From assembly GCA_945643635.1 (NCBI GenBank), contig CALZFC010000105.1, positions 687,501 through 751,500 on the forward strand: a stretch of 64,000 nt of DNA, in the 5' to 3' direction. This DNA is from Allodiplogaster sudhausi. Its lineage: Eukaryota > Nematoda > Chromadorea > Rhabditida > Diplogasteridae. Below are positions 36,026-46,625 of this stretch, piece after piece. The position numbers and the translations under genes were made by a program. Under the pieces are notes generated by a model. It saw nothing but the letters and a program-made list of their open reading frames with translations. It made no database searches and was not told the DNA's origin. Each line of letters begins with the position of its first letter. Position 1 is the stretch's first letter.

Positions 36026-36701
36026 TCATCGCGGCCACTCCTTGGACGTCATCTTGTGAACTTCCTACAATAAATGAAAATAATGGTAGCATGCGCAAAA
36101 TTAAATAAAAAAACAAAAATGAATAGAGAAAAGTATAAAGGAACAACGAATGCTTACCCTTTCAATGGTCGCCTCGCGCTCAAGCACCGCAGCCGCAGCT
36201 CGGAGTGCAGCCGCACGTTCTTCGAGTCTGTCAGCCGATCTAAAAAGTAACCTCAGTAATTTCTGTCAACTTTAATGATTAAATAGACATTAATTTCTGT
36301 TCATTGTAGTGTGTAACTCTTTATAAATCACATTTATAAAAATAAGAACTAACGAGTAGTGTGGATGATGTAGATGAGAAGGATGCCGAGGAGGAAGAGA
36401 AGCACGAGGAAGAGCACGGAGAGGTGGACGAGAAGAGCCTCGAAGAAGAGGACGAGAAGAGCCTCGAAGAGGGGGACGAGAAGAGCCGCGCAGAGGGGGA
36501 CGAGAAGCGCCGCGCAGAGGGGGACGAAGAGAAGAGACAGAGCTACAAATGAAATGTAAAGCTTCCGCTACGCATGAAAATAAGTGACCTTGAGAAGTGT
36601 TGAGTGGGGTGATGCTGCTGCTGCCCTCTGCCACTACCACAGAAGGAGCCCCGACCGCGCGCGCTGCCACGGAGAGTCGGGGAAGACGTGGCTCGATACA
36701 T
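36026..36701 (-). CDS. Small RG-rich, coiled-coil protein (unrecognised)
   Basis: Three exons join in phase to give about 77 residues: about 36589-36701 (start 36701, SARGRGSFCGSGRG and a Gln/His stretch), 36157-36241 (RSADRLEERAAALRAAAAVL, a predicted helix or coiled coil) and 36026-36062 (EVHKMTSKEWPR, stop). Splice sites are strong (TTTAG acceptor, AGG|GTAAGC donor, TTGTAG acceptor). The intron between exons 1 and 2 contains the GA-rich tandem repeat at 36360-36545. No family is recognised. It lies downstream of, and on the same strand as, the deleted transposase-like gene, so it may be a second ORF of that element or an independent gene. Confidence 0.5.
36360..36545. repeat. Short-period tandem repeat (about 21-24 bp)
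   Basis: Units of 'gaggacgagaagagcctcga' and variants are repeated about six times. It can be read as an acidic ORF (plus), an Arg/Pro/Ser ORF (minus) or a hydrophobic ORF (minus), so none is trustworthy. It lies in the intron of the small RG-rich gene. Confidence 0.7.
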
Positions 36702-37196
36702 GCGGAAAATTTACTCTTTTTAGAAGCTCAGAAAAAAAGGACACAATGATTTCAAACTACTGAGACAACCTTGGAGGTGCCGAGTGGGAGGCTGGAGGAT
36801 AGGAAAGAGGAGGAAGCGGAAATGGGTGCGGAAGGAGGCCGGCTGGGCACTGAGGGAGTGGGAAGAAGAGGGCGGCGAGGAGTCGGAGGTGGAAATCGAA
36901 CTGGAGAGATCTCTCGAGACGAATGGCCAGATGAAGGAGAAGATGCTGCTGCAATGAATCGGCTTTTGGTACAAAAAGAAATGAACTATGAACTGATTTA
37001 ACTGACTCTTGGAAGAAGGAGCAGAAGAAGAAGAAGAAGCGGAAGACTAGGATTGAGGAGAGGATTGACGAGATGGCATGGGGACACCCATTCCACGGCT
37101 TCGAAGGACTGCAGCGAGACGAGCTTTCTCTGCAATTAAAAATTAAACTACTTTTAACTAGTAATTTCTGTCTCTCACAATCTCCCTCGCTCCCTC
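36702..37196. other. No supported gene
   Basis: GA/CT-biased sequence. A GT donor at 37197 and a TTGCAG acceptor near 37131 could add a 3' exon to the minus-strand gene above, but the joined frame reaches a stop at once. Overlapping ORFs on both strands look like composition artefacts. Confidence 0.4.
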
Positions 37197-38602
37197 TTAC
37201 CATTCCAAGCGGCTCAGGAGCACATTACGCGCTGCCCTTTCCGCCATCATTCTCACTAGCAATTCCCCTTCATTGACTGTGTAATGGCGCCGGAATTTCT
37301 CATGCATTCTATTGTCGTCTGCATGCACATGTTCGATCCCATGCTCTCCGAAAAAGCCCAGATTTTTCCATTTGCGTGCAAAGGAGATCGAGTGTTCAGA
37401 AAGCACATGCAACTTCGATTTGCGGTGTCCATTCTTCTCATCCACCGATGAGAACAGGGAAGCAAACATGGCGATCTCAGTCTCATACTCTCTAATCATG
37501 TCCTCACTCAAAATCTCACATGTATAGAACCGGCCCAGGTCATGCAACCGCCATGCGGATTCCGCCACTTTCCCGAACTGCTCCCACACCCCTTTAGGCC
37601 ACAGAGTATTCTCATCCCCTTCAAATCTGCCGCAAGAAACCATCTCATGTACTTTTCGACGCCCCTGTCCACACGCTTCACCAAGGCTTCACAACCTTGA
37701 AATACTACATGAAAAGCGGCCCGGATGTTGAAATAGTTTTCGTCCCCTCTGAAGTATGCCAGTGCGAAGTGTGAGTGTGGAGAGTTGGCCTTGTTTGCAT
37801 CTATTCTTGTCAAAGTCAGCTTGCAAATCCCTGCTCCCGTGTCCATGCTTAGCCCGTACCATGCTTCCCCTTTGTATTCTTCTGGCAGCTCTCTCAGTGT
37901 CTTGTGTGCAGCTGAAATACGTGTTAGGAATGCCCCAACATTCTTCACGCGACAGACTGGCACGTCCACTTTCTCCTTCCCTACGAACAACTCCATTATC
38001 TCGACTTCGTAGAGTTCACTGAACTCCTGAATGGTTTTCTTCTCCAGTGCACGCAACCCATTCATGGAGGCAACCGAAATCCCCTTCTTCCTCAACAAAG
38101 TTGCCACCGCGCCCGTCTCTCTCCATGTCATTCCCTGGTCTTTCATAAATGACAATTGTTCGTTGTGTGTCCATGATATTCCCCCAGGTGCCCCAGGCTT
38201 CCCCACAACATTCTGATATACCCGCCTAAAGAATCTGTTTGCATCGGATGCTGTTGGAGCTACACCCTCCTGGCCTGTGATTGCCACGGCGATGCTAGCA
38301 GACGCCTGCGCGACTCTGACCTGGGCCTGCTGATACCCCAACGAACCGTGTGCCTTCTTGTAAACTCGTCCAGCAGTTCCTTGGCTTGATTGTTTCCCCT
38401 CGAATGTGCTCAGATGTTCCATCTTTTTCTTTAATCTACCCTTCAATGACGAGACTGTTGTGTTTAGTTTCTCAATTTCCCGCTCTTTGGATTCCAATGT
38501 TGCATTCAGGCTCTCCACATGTCTAAGAAGAGCTGCATTTCTTTGCTCGTGATGAGCACACAAACCACAACCCTGCCCGATCCAACTATAAATCTGATTC
38601 AT
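37197..38602 (-). pseudogene. Coiled-coil/transposase-like gene, deleted and frameshifted copy
   Basis: Two ORFs in different frames belong together. ORF 37508-38602 has a C-x2-C motif (residues 12-15), a coiled coil (about 30-65) and GLSMDTGAGICKLTLTRIDA...NSPHS (residues about 250-275). The second ORF, 37197-37643, has KLHVLSEHSISFARKWKN and FFGEHGIEHVHADDNRM. The plus-strand gene at 40550-43353 has matching blocks in the same order: GVTADKGDDLTKLAIQIGN...NSPYN and KLHILFQHVVPFMRKWKT...MSEQAIEAVH. Between the blocks the plus copy has about 220 more residues, including its Cys-rich and 'HILQGASICIDEAL' segments, which are missing here. A deletion plus the frame change near 37640-37690 suggest an inactivated copy, unless an intron I cannot see restores it. 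Confidence 0.7.
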
Positions 38603-39444
38603 GTTTATGTATTAGAGTGTGATTTCTGCAAAAAAAAGTTAAATAAATTACAGCCAATATGTAACCCCAAATGTTTTATAAATTTTTTCCTCGTAAATAT
38701 CCCCCTTAGCGAGATTTACAACGCAATCTAAGCCAAAAATATATTTCCTCAAAAGGTACTGCAACTTTTTTTTTAAAATGAATGTTAAATTCTTGTTCCC
38801 CCGTGCCAAATAACCCCTGGGCCAAGTTTGAGAAAAAAAAGAAGAAAATGTTGGAGTTCTGGGGTAACGATTGCTGAAAAGTAAAGAAATACGCACCTTG
38901 CTTCCTCGTGGTGGTCGGGCTGCTCATTCTTCCACCAGCAGACGATTGGCTCCCTTCTCCAGCTTCCCTCTCTACACGTTGTTCCTGTCAAATATTACGA
39001 AACTCGTATTCGCTTGAAAAAATTCTAAGGAAAACATTAAAGGAGGCCTTAAGGGAAAAACTCCTACCACGAAGTCCCTGACGGATTTGGACGGAATGAT
39101 AAAAAGAACGGAGTAAAGAATGAACAGAAATGGTGCTACTGCCCCACGGAGGGTACGGGTCATACAAATTCTTCCGGTTTGAGAGCGCACCAAATACGGT
39201 ACTTTTCCGCGTTGCGCCCGTTTCATGCGTCGCGGCAAGGCACAGCATACAGCTCGCCTTCAAGATGCATTGATCGATGTGATTTAAATTGCCTCCAAAA
39301 GTTACAGGATTTCTCTTGAGCGGGAAAAAAACGCTTGAATTTAATGCCAACTGAAACCATTAAGCGTCTTGTTTTTGTCGCTTATATATATTGTTCTTGT
39401 TTAACCTTTTCTTCTGTTTCTTTTTAAGGTGATTCTTCTTACTA
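38603..39444. other. Divergent spacer with a possible untranslated exon
   Basis: Between the minus-strand transposase-like copy and the plus-strand RGG gene. On the minus strand, about 38895-38985 has good splice sites and encodes MSSPTTTRKQ at its end, but the next exon has a stop before its own start codon. So it is either a 5' UTR exon or not used. A TTTTTAAG acceptor at about 39428 precedes the next gene. Confidence 0.4.
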
Positions 39445-40121
39445 ATGGGAGATTTCGGCGGAGGCTTTGGCGGCTACAACGGCTACGGCGGCTACCACCC
39501 GCCGCCGCCGACCCGAGTTGACATTAGTTTCCGGCATTTCATCTAGTTTCTTGCTGAATGCGATGATTCCTTGTTCTTATACAGCATGTCGAACTGACTG
39601 GAGCGCTGAAGGTCGTCTTCTCGGCGAACCACTCGATTCTCAAGGATGCGCTCTGCGAGATCAAGAAGACCGACCCCTCCTTCTTCTCTAATCTGTGGTT
39701 AGCCTACAGTTTGATAACAATATACTGTTATCTATGCCTATTTCTCGTAACTGTAGCCGAAGCGAGCGGCCACACCCGTACGCACGTGGTGGACGTGGTG
39801 GCCGCGGCGGGAGCAACGTGTGGCACCGCGGCGGCAGCCGCCCATACCACGTCAGTTACAAGGAGGAAGTCGTGGAGGAGGTGGAGGAGGAGAAGCAGCC
39901 CGAGAAGGAGAAGCAACCCGACAAGGAGCGCGGGTCAGCAAGAGTTTTGAGACGGAGCAAGGAGTATAGATTTTCGAAAGGGTCCACCAACAAAACTTTC
40001 GTGAGAGCATACATATTTTTTTCTGGAAGAGGGTCTATGTTGCAGATACACGTTCACCGACGAGCAATTCAATGAGATGATGGAACTAATGAAAAAGAAG
40101 GAAAAGAAGAAGTCGGAGTAA
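39445..40121 (+). CDS. Small RGG-box protein (unrecognised)
   Basis: Four exons join in phase: 39445-39510, 39585-39697, 39757-39933 and 40046-40121, about 144 residues. The N terminus is Gly/Tyr-rich (GGGFGGYNGYGGYHPPPP). The second exon encodes a conserved-looking helix region (VELTGALKVVFSANHSILKD). The third has an RGG box (YARGGRGGRGGSN) and an acidic/basic tail (EVVEEVEEEKQPEKEKQ). The end is FTDEQFNEMMELMKKKEKKK. RGG boxes usually bind RNA. I know no family with this order. The start lies 16 bases behind a TTTTTAAG acceptor, suggesting trans-splicing. AATAAA lies at about 40204. Confidence 0.7.
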
Positions 40122-40549
40122 AGCGTGGCTTGATGCCATTGTGTTATGTCGTTTATCTTTTGATAAACCTTGTTAACGTTGTTTGTTCATTGTTTTTTTT
40201 CGAAATAAATGAAATCATTTTATTAAAAAATAGATGCTCCACAATGAATGGAAGGGGGAGGGGCTTCAGAGCATCCGCTTTCGAAGGAATGGTTGGGGAA
40301 GGGGCCTCCTGAACGTCTCGTGGTGGTGCTCGCTGGAGTGCCTGCCTGAAAGTATAAATTCGGGTGATATGTGTTGCGTTTCAGCGATAAATTTTTTTAA
40401 ATAATATTAGTACCATGTTGAGCTTAGGTGGTAATTAACCACCGTTCAAGCTATTAAAATAATTAAATAATATATTTAAAAATAAACAGTTTTTCTCCCT
40501 TCGCAGGTCAACCTCAACATTCAAGCAGAAAAAGCAGGTGTGATTTTCT
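40122..40549. other. 3' flank and spacer
   Basis: Contains the polyadenylation signal of the RGG gene and a CTTCGCAG acceptor at about 40506 before the next start codon. No other feature is seen. Confidence 0.5.
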
Positions 40550-43353
40550 ATGGCTGATAGAACAGAAAGTGGGGGTAAAACCCCAATGTCCCACCGGTGC
40601 CCTGGCCAGGCTGAGGTGCGAGACCTGACCACTCGCTCTGCAGAGACTAGCAGGTCACAAGAGCGGTTGCGGTTTGTGCATGAGCTCAAGACTGAGAATG
40701 AAAGACTGAAAACCGAATTGACCTCGAAAGAACAAGAAATCGAGAGTATGAGAATGCAACTGCGCGATATAAATGAGCTCCAAAACATCAACCTAGTTCT
40801 GAAAGCGCAAGTAAATGCACAGGAGAGCTTGTTAGAAGAAGCTAAAGAGAAAGAGGGACTGAGAGAGCAAGAGAAAGGGGGAGAACGCGAGAGAGAGAAA
40901 GAGAGAGGGAGAAAGAGAGAGAGAGAAAGAGAGAGATGGAGCAGCAACACACAGCTCGCCTGACCCAGCTGACGGAGGAGCATAAACAGCTGTTGGAAGA
41001 GAAAAAACAAATTGAACTGTCAAGGTCTCGAGAAGCTCGCTTGCAGGAAATTGAGAGAGAAAAGCTGCAGGAACAGCTAAAGAACAGTCTCAGTGAAAAA
41101 GAACGGATGAAAGAACGTCATCGTAATGAAATCGCAGTTCTTAACAGACATTTTGATGAACGCATAGCGAAAGAAAGGGCCGAATTGCAGCAAAAACTTG
41201 AGGAAGTTGAGAGCGGATGCCAGACAGCATTGAACTTAACAAACAACCACCTCCTGAAGACAAGGAATGCTCTCCAGATAGAACGAATGAAGAAGGCCAG
41301 GGCAAGGGTAAAGAGGGCAAGGGTAAAGTGGGAGCCCCCTACTAAACGGTACCGGCCCAGACCACACAAGCCACTGAACATGCTGAAAAAGACGGCTTCA
41401 CACGCATCCATGGGTAATGTTATCATAGGAATCCGTTCTCTGGTTGGAAATGTTCCCGAAGAAGAGAAAAAACAAGCGTTCACCCGTGTCTGCCGCACAA
41501 TCTGTCGTGCTTTGGATGTACCACTGTTGGCTCAAAAGAAGCTCACCCCTGCTCAGGACAATCTAATTACATCACTATTTCTCACGCTGAACAAAAGAAA
41601 AGAACTCAAGAAGAGACTTCGAGACATTGACCCTGCTCTCGACATTTTTGCTCGAACAGCTACTTGCAAATTGCAGAGAAAGAGTATCTTGCCAAGTGGG
41701 TCATATCATTCATCAGTCTTTCGTGAGCAAGTTAAGAGAGCAAAAATGCCACAGGCAGAGGATGCATTTCCACTGGAAGGAGAGGGGAAGAGGAAGAGGG
41801 GTCGCCCTAGCCGTCGACAACTGGCAGAGGCAATGCCAACTCCCAGACAGAAGGAAGAAGGTGAACAGAAGGAGAGCATAAGTGTTCAGCTAAAAGAACC
41901 TGGTGTGGCATTCCAAGAGCGTGTGCAGAGACTCTATGACATAAAGCAGCTAACTCTTGGTTTTCCCTTTCAAAGCCCAAAAACTCACGAAGATGAAATT
42001 TGGCTGGGAGTAACAGCAGACAAAGGAGACGACCTCACCAAATTGGCAATTCAGATTGGTAATGTTGAAAAATGCAATTCGCCTTACAACTTGTTGCTTC
42101 TCTCGCTCTACGAAGGCGATGATAGCAGAGAACAACTCGAGCTGAAAGCCAGAGATGCAATTGATGCCATCAATTCACTGACTAGAATCCCACTACGGCT
42201 AAGATGCGGTGACAGAACAGAAATCCCAATCAGAAAGTTCCTAAACGGTGATCTGAAGTACTACTACGGCTGCCTGAATCTCATGGGAGCTAGCTCTCAC
42301 TACAACTGCCTTTATGGACTACGACTCAAGGGCACTTCCCATGGTGAACTGGTGCGATTCTACTATGACGCTGAGACCAATGAAGAGATGCAACAGATGA
42401 TGGCTGAAAAGTGTGAGCCACGCCTAGCAGAAGACTGGCCACAACATGCGGTAACTGGAGACTATTCGGTGAAGGGAATGCCGCTCTTTGAAGATATCCC
42501 TTGCGACCAGATCATTCCCAGCCCTATGCACATTCTGCAAGGGGCATCAATCTGCATTGATGAAGCCCTCCGCGGTGAGGCAATTGTCCTTGACCTTATT
42601 GCCGAAGGGTACGGGGATCGATGGCCGGGAGGCGAGAAAGAGGCTAAGAAACTGCTAAAAGACACCAGGAAGGCAATAAAAGAAGCGCTCGAGCAACAGA
42701 AAGGAGGAGGAGAGATCAGAGAGGAGGACATTCGGGAGATGTGCCATTTCGCAAAAGTTTTAAATGAATGCATTCAGGTGAAGGGCAAGGTAGGAAGGAA
42801 ACTGCACTCCACACTGTCTCGACTGGGCCTCCTTGGCAACTTTTACAATGCCAAAACCGGAAATCAAGTGAGAAAAATGTTGTCTGGAGACATTCCAGAG
42901 CAACTTTGGAATGTGTTTGAGGGGGCGACAGCCGAACAGTGGGTAGAGCAGTGGAAGACAATCATGACAACGCTGGGAGGGATCATGTCTTTCACTGCTG
43001 CCAGATTCTGGTCAGACAGTGAGATTGATGAGTGCGAGCGACTCATACAATTGCTGCAATCCACAATGGCAGAGACACAACCGCTACGCTCGGTCACTCC
43101 CAAGCTGCACATCCTATTCCAGCATGTTGTGCCGTTCATGAGAAAATGGAAGACGTGGGGCAAGATGAGTGAGCAAGCTATCGAAGCAGTGCACCCACTC
43201 GTGAATGAGCTGAGAGTGCGATACAGCTCCATCAAAAACAAAAGCCAAAGATACGAAAGGGTATGCGAGCAAATGATTCTAAGAACTTGGTTGATGGATG
43301 GCGGAGCGGAGGAGCATGAACCCACGGAAGAAGAGGAGGAAAGAGGCCAATAA
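40550..43353 (+). CDS. Large coiled-coil/transposase-like protein
   Basis: The start at 40550 gives MADRTESGGKTPMSHRCPG and a long coiled coil. A (GA)n tract at about 40855-40936 then changes the frame, and the ORF from 40936 runs 805 residues to 43353. In that numbering: more coiled coil (1-110), an Arg/Lys-rich block (about 115-150), GVTADKGDDLTKL (Asp362), C446 and C458 in YGCLNLMGASSHYNC, HILQGASICIDEAL (532-545), KLHILFQHVVPF (723-734) and SEQAIEAVH (745-753). Spaced acidic residues, a Cys pair and a terminal E-x3-E-x2-H resemble an RNase-H-fold DDE transposase with an inserted zinc site. That is inference from layout, not a recognised family. No introns are seen, unlike nearby host genes. 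No terminal inverted repeats were found. It may be a domesticated or still mobile element gene. Confidence 0.7.
40855..40936. repeat. (GA)n tract inside a coding region
   Basis: About 80 bases of GA-rich sequence encode Glu/Arg in two frames. The coiled-coil ORF upstream uses one frame and the 805-codon ORF downstream another. One extra dinucleotide unit would explain the offset. Confidence 0.8.
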
Positions 43354-45221
43354 ATTTATCTACTGCTAATATGTTGTGTTAATTATCATTTCTATACTGA
43401 ATAAACACTTTCTAAACTTACTGGTCGGTAATTACAGAACAAGACTATAAAATTGCCTGAAAAAAGGGGTGCATGCACAGCAAACACAACAAGAAACCTT
43501 TGTGGGTGATCCAGCGACGAGGCAGGATCCCTCGCGGGTCGTACCACCCAGTCCTCGCGCATAGACCCCAATAGAATGAGTGCCTATAAATAATCGCTTC
43601 TCCTCGAACTAATTAAATAAAACTGAATGCAAAAAATTAATGTAAACACAGCGAGCAGCTTGGAATATTTATTCAGAAAAAAGTACATCATTATTCCGTT
43701 CCGTTTGTGTCACACAATACGATTATGGAAAACATAAGAAATTTGCAGTTCGACGCACCAAAATTCTCTCAAACCGGAAGGGGGTACCCTCCGTGCTGCC
43801 CTTGCCTCTCTCCCCAGAAACTTGTGGTTTGCACCACTGCCAGGTGAGCCTACGTGTTAAGAAAAACCCGGCCAATGTTGGTTGCGCGCACCATATGTAT
43901 GCAATTAATGGGCATGACACGGTTGGCACTAGCGGCCGCAGTGTTGCTCTGTTGAAAATTTTTGAAAATGGCGGGACAATAAAATATTTGGGAATTCAAA
44001 GTAGAAAACAGTGTTAATTTCCTCAGGGCATGAAGGTTTTTGTGACTTCGGGACACTTGCAATCGAAGTTTCTAGCATGACCCGACCAAATAAGGCGAAA
44101 AAAACAAGACACTATTTATTCGACTTGGACCTCCTTTAAGAATAGGCGAAAAACCCAGTCATTTGCGGCTTATAACTAATAAAATATGGCTCTTGTAGAA
44201 ACAGTTTAATACAAGAGTCGTGACGTTTTAAAATAGAAGTGTGCACGACCCTTGAAATGCGTAGATAAACGACTAAACCAGCAATAGTGAACAAAAGCCT
44301 TTCATTTGTGGCTTACAACAAACTTTTCTTCAAAATGATGTAGGAATTAATAAAACCGTAGCTCACAAAAAATAGGTTATTGTTATTATAACAAACTGGC
44401 AACAAGTTATATAATAGATGCTCACCTCTTCCCACTTTCGCAGTGTTCGGCGACCGACTGCTCGATCGACTAATGAAGCTTCTGCAAAATGAAAAGAAAC
44501 TCATATTACGAAATGTGCATTCATTGCATATCGAACAGTGCTCCTCACAAACTATGCAAATCATACTTTTACTTTAAAGCATTCCATTTTCATTCAGATT
44601 TGGAAACACAACGACCAAATTCAACGTGAGCCATTCATAGGGTTACAATAAAGTTTTCTTCAAAATGATGTAGCACTCCTATCTAGTCTTTGTGCACAAC
44701 AAAATTTTAATTAAACTAAATGGTATGAGTAACACATACCACGCTCAACCTGACGACTGGCTTCTCCAGCTCGAGCTGACAGCAACTCTTCTCACAGCGT
44801 AGAAGGCGAAAAGAAGGCGAAGAACCTGACAAATGAGACTTCAATGATATGGTTAAAGTACATTCAATGCAACACTTCGCATCACGAACTATGTTCATCG
44901 TAAAATAACTTGAAAGAACATTCAAACGTCAATCTCATTCAGATTTGCAAACAACAGGACGAAATCATTTGACATGAGCACGGCGCTCTTATCCAGTCTA
45001 ATTCTACTCGCTCTCGTCAGAAACACGCTCCAAATCATCTACGGACATCAATTCGAATATTTAACGACAAATTTATGAAGAATAATAACAAAAAGTTAGG
45101 CGAGGAAACAGATTCAAAGTAATCTGAAGCCATTTGTCAGCATCCACTGCTGATCAATTTCATTTTTTAAACTGGCGCCATAGTGTAATGTGGAGTGAGG
45201 TCCAAATAATTCTTCCCTTTA
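43354..45221. other. Unassigned region, possible small exons
   Basis: AT-rich flank of the transposase-like gene. Short minus-strand segments with splice-like edges occur at about 44425-44478 and 44745-44828, but their frames could not be joined. The phrase 'ttcttcaaaatgatgtag' occurs twice (about 44326 and 44653), so part of this is a small local duplication. Confidence 0.4.
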
Positions 45222-46383
45222 CTAATACTCGCCTCTGTGGGCTTCAACACATGGTGCGACAGCAAGATGATGATACCCTGTTTCAAAATCAAACGTGGCC
45301 ATAAAATTCATGTCCCCCAATTCATGCCAAATGGTGGAGAGGTCTTCATATCTAAACCTGGTTCTATGCAGGAACTTGTTGAGATCACTAAGATCATGAA
45401 TAAGGCGCTTCTTGTTACCCGAAGTGACCACTGCCAGCGGGGACACCACTCTCGGTCTTGTCGCCACCCTCTTCACCGCACCCGTAGCCAGCCACTTGGC
45501 AACCTCCTTCTTCACAAAAACAATCTCCCGCTTGGCCGACTGCCTATTGCCTGAATATGGAACCGTAATGCCTTCCTTCCTGACTCTGAAATTCAGTCTG
45601 TAACCATATCTGATAACATTAACTGCAAAATTACTCGCTCCAATGCTCTCCCAAAAAGCGACATTCTCTCTCAAACTCTCAAAAGCCACTTTCCTCTCCA
45701 AACCTGTTGCCTCCCCGGCTTGCAGGGCAGTCAGCCCGGATGTGGCCATACTGGTTGCATCCATAGCAGAGGGGGCCCTCCCGAAACCGCCTGCCGCCGT
45801 AGTCGGGCCTACCGCCATACTCCGGCCTGCTCTGAATGAAACGGAGGGCAGCTTGGCCCGCAGCTGCCCCCCCTTGCCGAAAGGGCTGCGAGGGATACGG
45901 AGCGAAACGAGAGCGAGGGCGGGGGGCCGAAGAGGCCGCCATGGCTGCCGCCATAGCCATCTGCGCTGCTGAGGATGGGCCAGCAGAAGAAGTTCCCACC
46001 GTCTCGAACGCCTTCATCTGGTCGTGCAGTTTGAACACTGACGGGTTCTTGTCCGACGCGACCAGGAGGGCATTGCGGCCCCTCAAGTCGTCCATAATCG
46101 AGTACCAGGCATCCCTGTCGCCTTCCTCCACCAGCTCCATCTTGTTCATAATGCCAATGTTAAAGTCAAGCTGGGCCTGCTGCGACCAGCCAGACACTCG
46201 AGGCGACACATGGACTGGTGGACGAGAAGAGGATTGAGCGCCATGGGACTTAAACATCTTCTGGAGCTGCTTGAGCTGCTTGTCGGAAAAGGCAGCCTCC
46301 TGCCGGGGGGGATCGGGGGAATGGGAACGGGAACGCTCCTGACGCCGTTCTTCCGGATGGTCACCATCACCTGCTTCTGCCAT
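45222..46383 (-). mobile_element. DIRS/PAT-like retroelement fragment, gag and start of reverse transcriptase
   Basis: The gag-like ORF 45679-46383 (234 residues) ends in a CCHC zinc knuckle, CYGCNQYGHIRADC (C-x2-C-x4-H-x4-C). It overlaps a second ORF, 45222-45818, by about 140 bases in another frame, as is common where frameshifting links gag and pol. The second ORF has early reverse-transcriptase motifs: VVSPLAVVTSGNKKRLIHDL (palm entry), LNKFLHRTRFRYEDL and ATFDFETGYHHLAV, the first catalytic Asp region. The GYHH wording is typical of tyrosine-recombinase retroelements such as DIRS and PAT. It stops before the YxDD box. No integrase, recombinase or long terminal repeats are visible, so it is a truncated, inactive remnant. 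Confidence 0.75.
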
Positions 46384-46625
46384 GACGAAACTCGACTACG
46401 CTAGAGACTCCTAACCGTCTCTCACGGACACAATGGCGTAGAATGACGCAATACCCTTCCGCCCCTCCTTCCCTCCTCCCCGTGGCCCCGTGACCCTGCC
46501 CGCGACGCAGCCGCGCTCGCCTCTGAGAGAGAGCGTACCTCCAAACGCCCAATACAACCCTCTCTCGAAATGCATATTCTTCCTCTACTCTCCTCCCCAC
46601 TACAGCCAAACACATCAGCTATGAA
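46384..46625. other. GC-rich flank of the retroelement
   Basis: Probably untranslated leader of the retroelement on the minus strand. No independent gene is supported. Confidence 0.4.

Noticed and set aside
36290..36974. Acidic, Arg/Pro/Ser and hydrophobic ORFs at 36.3-37.0 kb
   Set aside because: Several frames on both strands are open because of a short tandem repeat. The phase-consistent three-exon model skips this repeat.
40239..40245. CACAATG, like the Transib/RAG heptamer, upstream of the transposase-like gene
   Set aside because: A single 7-mer with no matching inverted copy found downstream; it is expected by chance.
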